This document shows positions 55,470 through 64,000 of a DNA stretch of 64,000 bases, in pieces. The position numbers and the translations under genes were made by a program. Source of the stretch: Hippopus hippopus (Eukaryota; Mollusca; Bivalvia; Cardiida; Cardiidae); assembly GCA_946811185.2 (NCBI GenBank), contig OX328104.1, forward strand, positions 14,706,914-14,770,913, written 5' to 3'. The notes under the pieces are model-generated. The model saw only the letters and a program-made list of their open reading frames with translations, did no database searches and was not told the origin of the DNA. The first letter of the stretch is position 1; every line of letters starts with the position of its first letter.

Positions 55470-56000
55470 GGTAGCATTGTTGGGTAAAGGGATAATATAT
55501 ATTTGTCAGACACAGTTGCATTACAAAGTTTAGGATTGCATCATTATTTAGGAAAAGAATACTGACAGTGAGTATCGCCAGACACTGCTTGTGACAAAAT
55601 GTTGATGGGCCCACACTTCACTGATGATAGCAGGAAAACCATTCATGTCTGTTTTTAGCATTCCCAGTCTGCCAACAAGTTTCTGCCGTATAACATGTTA
55701 GAATCTGCAGACAAGTTTATTACTCGTCTTGCAGACCTAGTTTCATTGGACCTCATGTTTGAAATACTGTTGTGAAAGAAGAAATTGCCTGTTGCAAGCA
55801 GTTTCTCCTCTGGCAAGATGATTCGTGTGTATTGAATCCTCAGAGAGCTGAATAAACCTTGAAGCCATTTTCAACATAGAAATACGACCCAAATAATTGC
55901 AATTTCATGGTTGCTTTTATCTACAGTGTTTCAGCAAAGCACACAGTGTAGATTAAAGATCAGGCTGCACAAAACGTGCAGCTGTTTCGTGAAAGGCTGT
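55470..56000. other. No gene; half of a short palindrome near 55947-55980
   Basis: CAGTGTAGATTAAAGATCAGGCTGCACA matches one arm of the GATCAGA-type palindrome. The rest is unique. Confidence 0.45.
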
Positions 56001-56004
56001 GGAT

Positions 56005-57305
56005 TTAATGACCCTTAGGAAGAAGCCTTTTGAAAACATTGTGGGAAAAGGAGAAAATGCTGGTAACCAGCATTTTCTCCTCCCAAAATGTTTTCTACCG
56101 TTTTAAGACAAATCCCATCATTAGAGCCACATTCACCTAATTATCTTTCGATGCATTTAATATAGTAAAGTCTAACATTGTGTTGTGTAGTAAGGGTTAA
56201 GCCATAATTGTACTAAAATGCCCCTGTAAGAGACTTCTGGTGAAAACATTGTGAAAAAAGAGAATTAAGTTGTTACAAGACTCGTAACTTCTGCTTCTCC
56301 TACCAAAGGTCTCTGAATGGTAACTAGCAATTTCTTCTTTCCTTACAATATTTTCTACCCTCAGTTAAAGAGAAATTCTATCAAGTGAGCCACATTTAAT
56401 TAGTATTGTGCTAAACACTTCCAATTTTTTACTGTTCTGAAATTTTGCCGTTTATTGAGGAGTTAAGTAATATATGGCTGAACTGTTCTGAAATTTTGTC
56501 ATTTATTGAGGAGTTAAGCAATGTATGGCTGAACTCTTTACAAAACAACCACGCCTTTTAATAATTCGTAGGGTAAAGGCTTTTTTGAAAACGTTGGTAA
56601 AGGAGAAAATGCAGTTTACCAGCATTTTCTCCTTTTCCTGCACTGTTTTCTACCCATAAATATCTTTGGTTTAACCCTTTACCAGATGACAAAATCTTAT
56701 ACTTTTCCAAATTGAATGCATCAGTTCTGCAGATGACATAATAACTTACTCAAAATATAAAATTTGTCTTTCATAGGGTAGAAAACATTGTGTGAAAAAA
56801 AGAAAATGATAGTTACCAGCATTTTCTCTTTTTCCCACAATATTTTCAAAGGCCCTCTTTCTCAGGGTAGTTAGAAGTCTGTGTGATAAAGGGTTAAGCT
56901 GTTTGTTATTTGTGGTCTGCAGATACTTTCAATTTTGGTTTTCACGACCCTGAAAAAGAAACTTTTTGAAAACATCGTGGGAAAAGGAGAAAATGCTGGT
57001 AACCAGCACTTTCTCCTTTTCCCACAATGTTTTCTACCCTCCCAGAACAAATTTCAGTTTTTAAGTAACATTAATTTTGTCGTCTGCAAATGCTTTCAAT
57101 TTAGACCACTCTAAAATTTTGTCGTTTGGTAAAGAGTTAAGGTAAAGGCTGTTTTCTTAAAACATTGTTGGACAAAGAGAAAATGCTGGTTACCTACATT
57201 TTCTCCTTTTCCTTCAATGTTTTCTACCCAATTGTTATTAATTTTGTGGCCTGCAAAGGCTTTCAATTTTGATGAGTCTAAGGTATTGTCATTTGGTAAA
57301 GAGTT
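56005..57305. mobile_element. Cluster of about six TTAA palindrome elements
   Basis: Segments are about 56005-56200 (B left, left end lost), 56215-56475 (degraded), 56530-56660 (degraded), 56671-56897 (A left, TTAA both ends), 56930-57140 (B left, near-perfect palindrome) and 57137-57305 (short). A 60-bp local duplication (TTTATTGAGGAGTTAAG) lies at 56449-56530. Confidence 0.75.
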
Positions 57306-57690
57306 TAATTGGCTAAACTACACACCCAACAAAGAAAAATATAATTGGAATTATGATTGGCATTATTGTGTATTTATGTATTGCTATGAAGTGGAATGTT
57401 GTTATAAAACTTGGCATTCTGAGTAGGAAATAAAACATTGTAGAGTATTATCTTTCTGTGCATTTGGAAATCGACTTGCATGTTTAATTTGTGATACTTA
57501 AAGGTGAGCAGAATTTTTTTTTCAAAATGTGTGTTTTATGCCATTATAGTCATCAATCAGAATTATCTAACATGATTGGAACCATTTCAACCCTTACCCT
57601 GCTTTATAAGTTAGACTAAACTTTCAAGTTTGTAGTAAAAATCCAAATTTTGCTATTTCAGAGGTAATTTTGGAAGGAAAATTCCTCAGT
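57306..57690. other. No recognisable gene or element
   Basis: Unique AT-rich sequence. Confidence 0.4.
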
Positions 57691-57692
57691 AT

Positions 57693-57760
57693 CGGACAGT
57701 GTAGATCCAAGATCAGACTGCACATTCTGTGCAGTCTGATCTTGATCTATACTGTCCGCC
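57693..57760. repeat. Short palindrome, best copy
   Basis: CGGACAGTGTAGATCCAAG..CAGACTGCAC pairs with GTGCAGTCTG..CTTGATCTATACTGTCCG around a loop of a few bases. It has no TIR/TSD that I can define. Confidence 0.85.
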
Positions 57761-57919
57761 AAAGGTCTATGAGTCACACTTGGCAGCCTAAGGATTGCCT
57801 ATTCAAGTATTGAGTGCTAAATAAACTCAACAGATATTTCCTATCGAGCAAAATGACCAAAATAATTGTGATTGGTAATGTCCTTTTCTCGATACATATT
57901 AATAATATTTGCGTAAAGT

Positions 57920-57985
57920 GGACAATGTAGGTCAGTGATCAGACTACATGTTCCGTGCAGGCTGATCTTGATCTACATTGGCCAC
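57920..57985. repeat. Short palindrome, GATCAGACT type
   Basis: Same arms with several substitutions, only 160 bp from the previous copy. Confidence 0.75.
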
Positions 57986-57999
57986 AATGGTAACTATAT

Positions 58000-58340
58000 G
58001 TAGTTGTAAAAGGTGCGTGTAGGATTAAAGGTATGTCATATTTTGGTATGAACAAGTAATATTCCTAGCTCAGCTGATTTTGAATAAAACATGGAGGTGT
58101 TGTCATAGCCCTGTCATAGTCATGGCCTGTGCCGTCATCATGCAAAAACTTTGACATTTTGTAATATCTCTGTCATTACTGAGGATATTTACTTCAACCT
58201 TGGACTAACTGTTAACAAAAAGGGGATACCAATCAACAAGAGCAGGTAACCATCAAAATGCTTTTGACAGTTGGTCAAATATCAACTGGTTACCAGCATT
58301 TGCTCCTTTTCCCACAAGGTTTTTCCTCAGGGTCATTAAA
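58000..58340. repeat. Fragment of a dispersed repeat and half a TTAA element
   Basis: The phrase GTGTTGTCATAGCCCTGTCA ... CATGCAAAAACTTTGAC has the look of a dispersed bivalve repeat (recalled, not verified). CTGGTTACCAGCATTTGCTCC at 58279-58310 is a TTAA-element half. Confidence 0.45.
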
Positions 58341-58519
58341 ACTGGGATAATGGTTGATTGTTACTTTATTTTGGTTGATCCCCTTCTCTGATTCTGAAAG
58401 CATTTTACACATGTATGTGTGCACTTTGATAAGAGGATGTGCAGTACAGAGATTTCAGATGCCACGCACTGAGGCTAAATCTTGACCAGATGACAAAATT
58501 TTGAACTTTGAATGACTAA

Positions 58520-58746
58520 TTAACCCTTTACCACACAATCCCGACATTTAACGACCCCAAACAAGAAGCCTTTTAAAAACAATGTGGGAAAAGGAGAAAA
58601 TGCTGATAACCAGCATTTCTCCTTTTCCCACAATGTTTTCTACTCCTCCCGAAACAATTTTCGAAATTTGAGTCACATTTATTTTATCGTCTGCAAATGC
58701 TTTCAATTTGGACTAGTCTTAAATTTTGTTGTTTTGTAATGAGTTA
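58520..58746 (-). mobile_element. TTAA palindrome element copy, B left
   Basis: TTAA at 58520-58523, right border GAGTTA. The palindrome is nearly perfect. Confidence 0.85.
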
Positions 58747-59226
58747 TGTGGCTGAAATGGTGGAAACTGTCTATTATAATTCAGATATTACATTATTCCC
58801 ACAATTTTTCAAAAACTTTCTTCCTCAAGATCGTTAAAACTAGTGTATGATGGGTTGGGTAATCGGAAAGAAAGTATCAGGAAAAAAAGTATCGGAAAAA
58901 AGTATCAATTTTTGCTAGGAAAGAAAGTATCAGGGAAAAAAGAATCAGTTTCTGTCAATGTTGTGACACTTTATCAATATTAATTTTAAATCATGATTTT
59001 GATACTTTATGTAATTAATTTTTGACATTTAAACACACAAAAAAAATGCTAGTATGAAACATTTTCTCTCTTTCCTACAATGTTTTCAAAGGCCATCTAC
59101 CTTCTTATGTTGGTAAACAATTAACTTAATTAAACTCACAAACTGTTAATACTGTAAGTAAAGTGTAAGTTAAAGATCAATCAGGATTCTTTTTTTCCAG
59201 ATACTTTCTTTCCTACAATTGATGGG

Positions 59227-59454
59227 TTAACCCTTTACCACACAACCAATTTTAGACCTGTCCGAATTGAAAGCATTTGCAGAGGACAGTTTCAATGTGG
59301 ATCATATGAAATGATTTTTCTTTGATAGGGTAGAAAACATTGTGGGAAAAGGAGAAAATGCTGGTTACCAGCATTTTCTCCTTTTCCCACAATGTTTTCA
59401 AAAGCCTTCTCTATCAGGGGTGTCAAAAGTCGTCATTGTGTGGTAAAGGGTTAA
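59227..59454 (+). mobile_element. TTAA palindrome element copy, A left, near-consensus
   Basis: TTAA is at 59227-59230 and 59451-59454. Arms GAAAACATTGTGGGAAAAGG are intact on both sides. Confidence 0.9.
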
Positions 59455-59830
59455 GGTCACAGTAGAGGGGGGTTGAAAGGTGACATGCTCTTGGTAGCTT
59501 CCTTTGGGCGTATATTGTCCTGCCTTGCAGAGCTCTTGTTCCCATAATGTTTTATACCCTTTCAAAGACAAATTAACTACTACTACTACTATATCTTTAT
59601 TGCATTAAAACAAACATGTTTTATAGCAAACTTACAGAACATAAATGATAGAAGCATTTCATAAAGAAAAGTGATGTACATCGCTGAACTGAAGAGCACA
59701 TGATGTTACTTGAAAAGAAATATAACAATGATTAACCCTTAGCCTGCTAAATAACTAAAATGAAACTTTCAATTTAATAGTAAATACCCAAATATTGCTA
59801 TTTCAAAGTTATGAATAGCATCTCCTTATA

Positions 59831-59896
59831 GGATAGTGCAGATCCAAGATCAGACCACACATTCTGTGCAGTCTGATCCTGATCTACACCATCCGT
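59831..59896. repeat. Short palindrome, GATCAGACT type
   Basis: GTGCAGATCCAAGATCAGAC and CAGTCTGATCCTGATCTACA flank a short loop. Confidence 0.78.
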
Positions 59897-59959
59897 AAAT
59901 TTAGTCATTTTAGTCCCTGCATAAAAGCTTGAGTAATGATTTACCACCAAGTTGAATAA

Positions 59960-60420
59960 AAATCAGTTTCAAATCTTTACCTGTTACATTATCAACATCG
60001 AAAGTGTTTGCAGACAGCAAATTAATTGTGACCCAAATCATGGGATATGCTTGTGAAAAGGTAGGAAACATTGTTGGAAAAAGGAGAAAATGCTGTTTAC
60101 CAGCATTTTCTCCTTTTTCCAAAATGTTTATCAAAAGCCTTCTTTCTCAGAAACATTAAAAATGTGGGATTTTTTTGTTAAAGGATAAATATCCCTGTAG
60201 TTTATTGCTTTAAAAAGGATGAGTAAGTTGTAGGATAGGCTGTTTGATTGCCAGATATTGCTGAACAAGTTATAGTATAAGTGACAACCCTTATAAAGAA
60301 GGTTTATGAAAAAGTTGTGGGAAAAAAGAAAAAAATATGACCTTTTCCCACATTGCTCAACATTTTCCATCATTTGAACCATGGGTAAAGGTTTACCGTT
60401 TGAAGCCAGTCTGGGAAAAG
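59960..60420. mobile_element. Degraded TTAA palindrome elements
   Basis: A copy at about 59960-60185 keeps a palindrome in which both arms share TTGGAAAAAGG. A worn fragment follows to 60420. Confidence 0.65.
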
Positions 60421-60516
60421 GAACGATTGCTCATTACAAGTATTGTTTCTTTTTTTATCCTCCTGCAAAACACTTTTATGTCAATTAAAGCTTTTTCTGC
60501 CTTTGTTACAAGTTTT

Positions 60517-61018
60517 TAAGCCGAGCCCTAGGAGTGCAGTCAGTTGCTGGTTTGAATCCCCAGCTCAGCCAATTTCTTTCGGAAGATTGATCATAGACAT
60601 TAACCCTTTACCACACAATGACGCCTTTTAACGCCTCTGAAGAAGAGGCCTTTTGAAAACATCGTGGGAAAAGGAGAAAATGCTGGTAACCAGCATTTTC
60701 TCCTTTTCCCACAAAGTTTTCTAGCCTATCAAAGAAAAGTTGCGTCATTTGAGCCACTATGAATTTGTTGTCTGCAAATGCTTTCAATTTGGACAGGTCT
60801 TAAATTTTGCCGTGTGGTAAAGGGTTAACAGGATTCATTCCTCTCTCAACACTGATCAATGTTTCAATGATGGTGGAAGAGCAGCCAGTTACTTTGGAAG
60901 AATATTGTGCTAAGTACCGGTGAAAGAAACTCCTGGAAAGTACGGATAGGTGCCTTGGCTGCCATAATTTAACTGAAATAATGTTGCAAGGGCATAAAAC
61001 ACCATACGATCAATCAAC
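60517..61018 (+). mobile_element. tRNA-derived SINE (first type) interrupted by a TTAA element
   Basis: The SINE head remnant and body run from 60517 to 60599 and resume at 60829 with CAGGATTCATTCCTCTCTC, ending in CAATCAA. The interruption is exactly the element at 60600-60828. Confidence 0.88.
60600..60828 (-). mobile_element. TTAA palindrome element inserted in a SINE, 229 bp
   Basis: TTAA is at 60600-60603 and 60825-60828. The palindrome has one mismatch per arm. Paralogous SINEs at 12486, 14363 and 50516 lack the insert and define the empty site. Confidence 0.93.
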
Positions 61019-61094
61019 TATAATGTTTTTCATGTTTTTGTGTTTATTAGTTTATGTTCATGTAGGAAATCCATGATAGGTTGCTAGGTCTTCT

Positions 61095-61320
61095 TTAACC
61101 CCTTCACAAGTGCAACAAAGCGACTTGTCCAGTTTGAAAATATACTTTCAGAGGACAAATTCAGTGCAGCTTAAATGATAGACAAAGTATCAGAAAGGAT
61201 AGTAAACATCGAGGGAAAAGGAGAAAATGCTGGTTACCAGCATTTTCTCCTTTTCCCACAATGTTTTCGAAAGCTTGCTTTCTCTGGGTTTTGTGGAACC
61301 TTGGACTTGTTTAGCGAAGG
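61095..61320 (+). mobile_element. TTAA palindrome element upstream of the 61.4-kb exon
   Basis: A-left copy with an intact palindrome. It ends about 60 nt before the acceptor at 61379. Confidence 0.75.
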
Positions 61321-61379
61321 GTGTAAGTCACATGGTGCGTTTCAGGCCTTCATAGGATGTTTTTCGATTGTCTTTGCAG

Positions 61380-61433
61380 GATACAATGTACTGCTGAGAG
61401 GAACAAGAAGATTTGACCTTTTATATCAAGAAT
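61380..61433 (+). CDS. Internal coding exon (YNVLLRGTRRFDLLYQE)
   Basis: A textbook acceptor (TTTTCGATTGTCTTTGCAG) and donor (AAT/GTAAGT) bound 54 nt. Only one frame is open, starting two bases before a codon boundary and ending in phase 1. That frame reads YNVLLRGTRRFDLLYQE. It would continue in frame from the exon at 29166-29250 with a Gly at the junction (...FEREI-G-YNVLL...). The family is not recognised. Confidence 0.6.
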
Positions 61434-61600
61434 GTAAGTTCCTTTATCTGTTTACGTCTGCCTCTATAATTTTTATCCTTAACTCTTATATCTTTCACCA
61501 CTGAATACATAAAAATAAAAGTGCAGTTTCTCAAAGGCTAGAAGTACATCTCCTCTGCAAGATCAACAGACAGTTCAGTCATTGTCGAGAATATGGTAGT

Positions 61601-61667
61601 GGGCAGTGTAGATCAGAGATCAGACTGCACATGCTGTGCAGTCTGATCTTGATCTACACCGTCTACA
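61601..61667. repeat. Short palindrome, GATCAGACT type
   Basis: GATCAGACTGCACATGC and its complement GCAGTCTGATCTTGATC are almost perfect arms. Confidence 0.82.
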
Positions 61668-61694
61668 AAAGCTTCTGGTGTTGTCTATGGTATT

Positions 61695-62280
61695 GAAAGA
61701 GTTAACAACCCAGAGAATGAAAGCTTCTGAAAACATTGTGGTAACCAGCATTTTCTGCTTTTCCCACAGTGTTTCCTACCCTGTCAAAGTACTATAGATC
61801 ATTGTACCACTGTTAGATTTGTTGTCTACAGATGCTCTCAAATTAGAACAGACAAGAATTTGTTGTTTGGGAAAGGTCAACTCTGTACAAAATGATCCCA
61901 ACTTTTAACGACCCTGAGAAAGAAAACTTTCGAAAATATTGTGGGAAAAGGAGAAAATGCTGGTAACCAGCATTTTCTCCTTTTCCCACAATGTTTTCTA
62001 TCCTATCCAAAAATTGAATTTTACTTTCTGAGTCGGATTTATTTTGTCTTCTGCAAATGACTTGGACATGTCTAAAACTTTGTCGCTTGGTAATGAGTTA
62101 ATCCCAGTCCCCTTTAAAAATCTTTTGGACTGATCCAATATGAAAGCTTTTGCAGAGGACAAACTAAATGATGCACAAATTAGACAATTGTTCATTGAAA
62201 GGGTAAAAAACATTGTGAGAAAAGGAGAACATGCAAGTTACCAGCATTTTCTGCTTTCCCCGGGATAACAGGGATAACTC
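61695..62280. mobile_element. Three TTAA palindrome elements
   Basis: Segments are about 61695-61880 (B left, left arm deleted), 61876-62101 (B left, near-perfect palindrome) and about 62098-62280 (A left, worn). Confidence 0.75.
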
Positions 62281-62725
62281 TTTTCCACATGAAAACATGT
62301 TTAGACTTTTCCAACATGAAAGAATTCACAGATTTTGCTCAAATGATGAGATAGATATGTCTTCCAAATGGTAGAAAATATACTGGGAAAAGCGGAAAAG
62401 CTAATGATCAGAATTTTCTCATTTTCTTACTGAGTATTCAAAAGCTTTCCCCTTCAAGGTGGGCTCAGTAGTAAATTAAAGGACTTGTGACCTGGAGGCC
62501 CGGGATTCAAGCCTCTCTTGATCCACTGGGTTTTTCGTGGGAGTGTCCTTGGGCAAGACACCTTAGAGCCCTAGCCTAGTACTGGTGGAACCCAGGAAAT
62601 ACATGAATATGTGAGCTGTTGTCGTGATATAAGTGAAAAATTGTTGAAAGCAGCGTAAAACACCATTCATTCAATCAATTCTCCTTCAAGGTCAATAAAT
62701 AATGAGATTGTGTAGTAAAGGATAA
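62270..62725 (+). mobile_element. TTAA palindrome element split by a SINE
   Basis: A worn A-left copy reaches its B-half, is interrupted by the SINE at 62461-62682, and ends GTGTAGTAAAGGATAA. Confidence 0.7.
62461..62682 (+). mobile_element. tRNA-derived SINE (second type) nested in a TTAA element
   Basis: Same body as 51445-51691 (GATCCACTGGGTTTTTCGTG; TTCATTCAATCAATT tail). The tRNA head is degraded. The TSD CCTTCAAGGT is at 62451-62460 and 62683-62692. Confidence 0.88.
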
Positions 62726-62737
62726 TAGCTTTTACAG

Positions 62738-62802
62738 CCAATGTAGATCAACATGAGGTTGCATGAAAAATGCAGCCTGATCTTTGTTCCACACTGTCTG
62801 CT
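62738..62802. repeat. Short palindrome, diverged
   Basis: AATGTAGATCAACATGAGGT and GCAGCCTGATCTTTGTTCCA are the two worn arms. Confidence 0.6.
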
Positions 62803-62865
62803 ATGCTTTCTTCCTAGGGTTGTGGAAACTTATCCTTGTTTAGTGGAGGGTTAAGAACTTGTATG

Positions 62866-63166
62866 TTTGTGAGGTATTTAACGCCATTTTCAACATTATT
62901 TCTGTTAGGTATATCTCAGAGGCCAGTGCACCTACTTATGCTTTCCTGGAGTTTCTTCTACCAATACAATGCCTATACTCTTCCCAAGCCACTGGCTACT
63001 TTCACACATAACCATCATCAAAACAATGGTCCCTGGTGAGAGAGGAATGAAACCTGTTGCAATGACTACCATAAATTCTTGGAAAGAAATTGGCCCAGCT
63101 AGGGACTTGAATCAATGACCCCCCTGGTTCTAAGTCCTATACGCTACCAATTGCACTACTAGGTTG
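62866..63166 (-). mobile_element. tRNA-derived SINE (first type)
   Basis: Minus-strand copy with body CGCCATTTTCAACATTATTT and worn A and B boxes near 63100-63160. Confidence 0.8.
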
Positions 63167-63276
63167 TTTTAATACTTAATTCGCTGAATTGATAACCTGG
63201 ACCTTTTTAACTGGGAAAAACAGCCCGAAATGGTGCTATTTCAAGACTGTTTCTGTTAAAATATGTAACATAGTAG

Positions 63277-63344
63277 CAGACAGTGCAGATCAAAGATCAG
63301 ACTGCACGTTTTGTGCAGTCTGATCTTGATCTGCACTGTCTGCA
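63277..63344. repeat. Short palindrome, GATCAGACT type
   Basis: GCAGACAGTGCAGATCAAAG and CTTGATCTGCACTGTCTGC are near-perfect arms. Confidence 0.85.
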
Positions 63345-63451
63345 AATACAACTTAAGTTGGTTCCAGGGCTTTGAGGGTTAAGAACTTCACAGTTATGAT
63401 TATGCTTGATAAAATTGTTCAACTTAGCTGCTCCTGATTCTACACTGTTGT

Positions 63452-63723
63452 TGTTGGTTGTATTGGTTGTATTGGGGTTTAACGCCACTTTAACAGCTAA
63501 GGTCATATCATGGCGGTCGGTGACGCACATGTGTTTTCTGGCTTTCTCACACCAGTACTAACACAACCTTCTTTCCAAAGCCACCGACTACTTTTCTCAC
63601 ATGCTTCAGCAGAGGTGAGAGGCGAAAATATGCCGGAAAGAAAGTTCGCCTCAACCGGGTATCGAATTCGCAACCACCAGGTCATGAGTCCGACACGCTC
63701 ACCACTGAGCCACCCGGGCGGGG
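63452..63723 (-). mobile_element. tRNA-derived SINE (third type), complete
   Basis: On the minus strand the head is GGGTGGCTCAGTGGTGAGCG (A box) and GGTTGCGAATTCGATACCC (B box). A CpG-richer body ends in an AATACAACC-type tail. The 13-bp TSD TCTACACTGTTGT is at 63439-63451 and 63724-63736. Confidence 0.93.
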
Positions 63724-63761
63724 TCTACACTGTTGTAGTTCAATTAGGATAGGATTTGGCT

Positions 63762-64000
63762 TTTAACCCATTTCCAAACAATCCAGATTTTTAACGACCC
63801 AAAAGTAAAAAGCTTTTACCAGCATTTTCTCCTTTTTCCCACAATGTTTTCTACCCTTCCAAAGGGCAAAATTCAATATTTTAATCATGTATCATGATGA
63901 CTTTAAATGCTGTCAATTCAGCCATGTGTTATTTTTGTTGTTTGGTGTTGAAAGTTTTAAAAGGCAGAAAACATTGTCTGAAAAGGAGAAAATTCAGGTT
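63762..64000 (-). mobile_element. TTAA palindrome elements at the window end
   Basis: A B-left copy with its left arm deleted runs to about 63945. The start of another palindrome (GAAAACATTGTCTGAAAAGG) is cut by the window edge. Confidence 0.7.

Noticed and set aside
2278..63000. CRISPR-like array suggested by many identical palindromic repeats
   Set aside because: Copies are dispersed, TTAA-flanked, eukaryotic in context and lack regular spacers or cas genes.

Overview
The window looks like nuclear DNA of an invertebrate, most likely a bivalve mollusc (inferred). It is AT-rich, its genes have short exons with GT/AG introns, and it is packed with tRNA-derived SINEs and palindromic short elements of kinds familiar from bivalve genomes. 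There are no operons, bacterial signals, rRNA or functional tRNA genes. I see no transposase or reverse transcriptase ORF, so every mobile element here is non-autonomous. All placements were made by eye, and element boundaries are approximate unless target-site duplications are quoted.

One gene can be rebuilt nearly completely: GTPBP3 (MnmE/MSS1), the mitochondrial tRNA-wobble-uridine modification GTPase. It lies on the minus strand from about 24,544 down to 14,933 in eight coding exons. All splice phases are compatible and the conceptual product is 644 residues, with intact G1-G5 motifs and the C-terminal CIGK motif. Two expanded linkers flank the G4 motif. A last exon of an unrecognised C-terminally anchored membrane protein lies at 778-1388 (+). 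A candidate first coding exon at 29,166-29,250 (+) and a strong 54-nt internal exon at 61,380-61,433 (+) share a phase and may belong to one gene with a roughly 32-kb intron, head-to-head with GTPBP3. A 90-nt minus-strand exon candidate lies at 43,809-43,898.

The window is dominated by one repeat family, called here the TTAA palindrome element. It is about 229 bp including both flanking TTAA sites. Its ends start CYCTTTACC, and it has two different subterminal halves (end A: AAACGACAAAATTTTAGAC; end B: CACAATCCCGAGTTTTAACG). The centre is a near-perfect 67-bp palindrome with 33-bp arms and one central base. I count more than 60 copies, many in tandem chains that share a single TTAA. The TTAA duplication and CCC/CTC start resemble piggyBac-type non-autonomous elements (inference). 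The conceptual peptides that recur across the window ([20 protein letters not shown] and variants) are read-through of this palindrome and not proteins.

Other repeat classes are three tRNA-headed SINE types, a 4-bp-TSD palindromic element with GAGCCATGCTCTG-type ends, a short palindrome related to CAGTCTGATCTTGATCTAC, one mariner-like miniature element, several foldback elements, three minisatellites and a degenerate satellite of about 160 bp. They are nested in one another in both directions: TTAA element in SINE, SINE in TTAA element, and 4-bp-TSD element in TTAA element. This allows relative dating of insertions.

Layout: 1-14,600 terminal exon of gene 1, then repeats; 14,653-24,544 GTPBP3 with repeat-filled introns; 25,700-29,250 repeat-poor block, probable shared upstream region of GTPBP3 and the 29-kb gene; 29,500-40,400 repeat arrays and a satellite; 40,400-49,600 mixed unique and degenerate sequence with few elements; 50,000-64,000 dense repeats and SINEs plus the exon at 61.4 kb.
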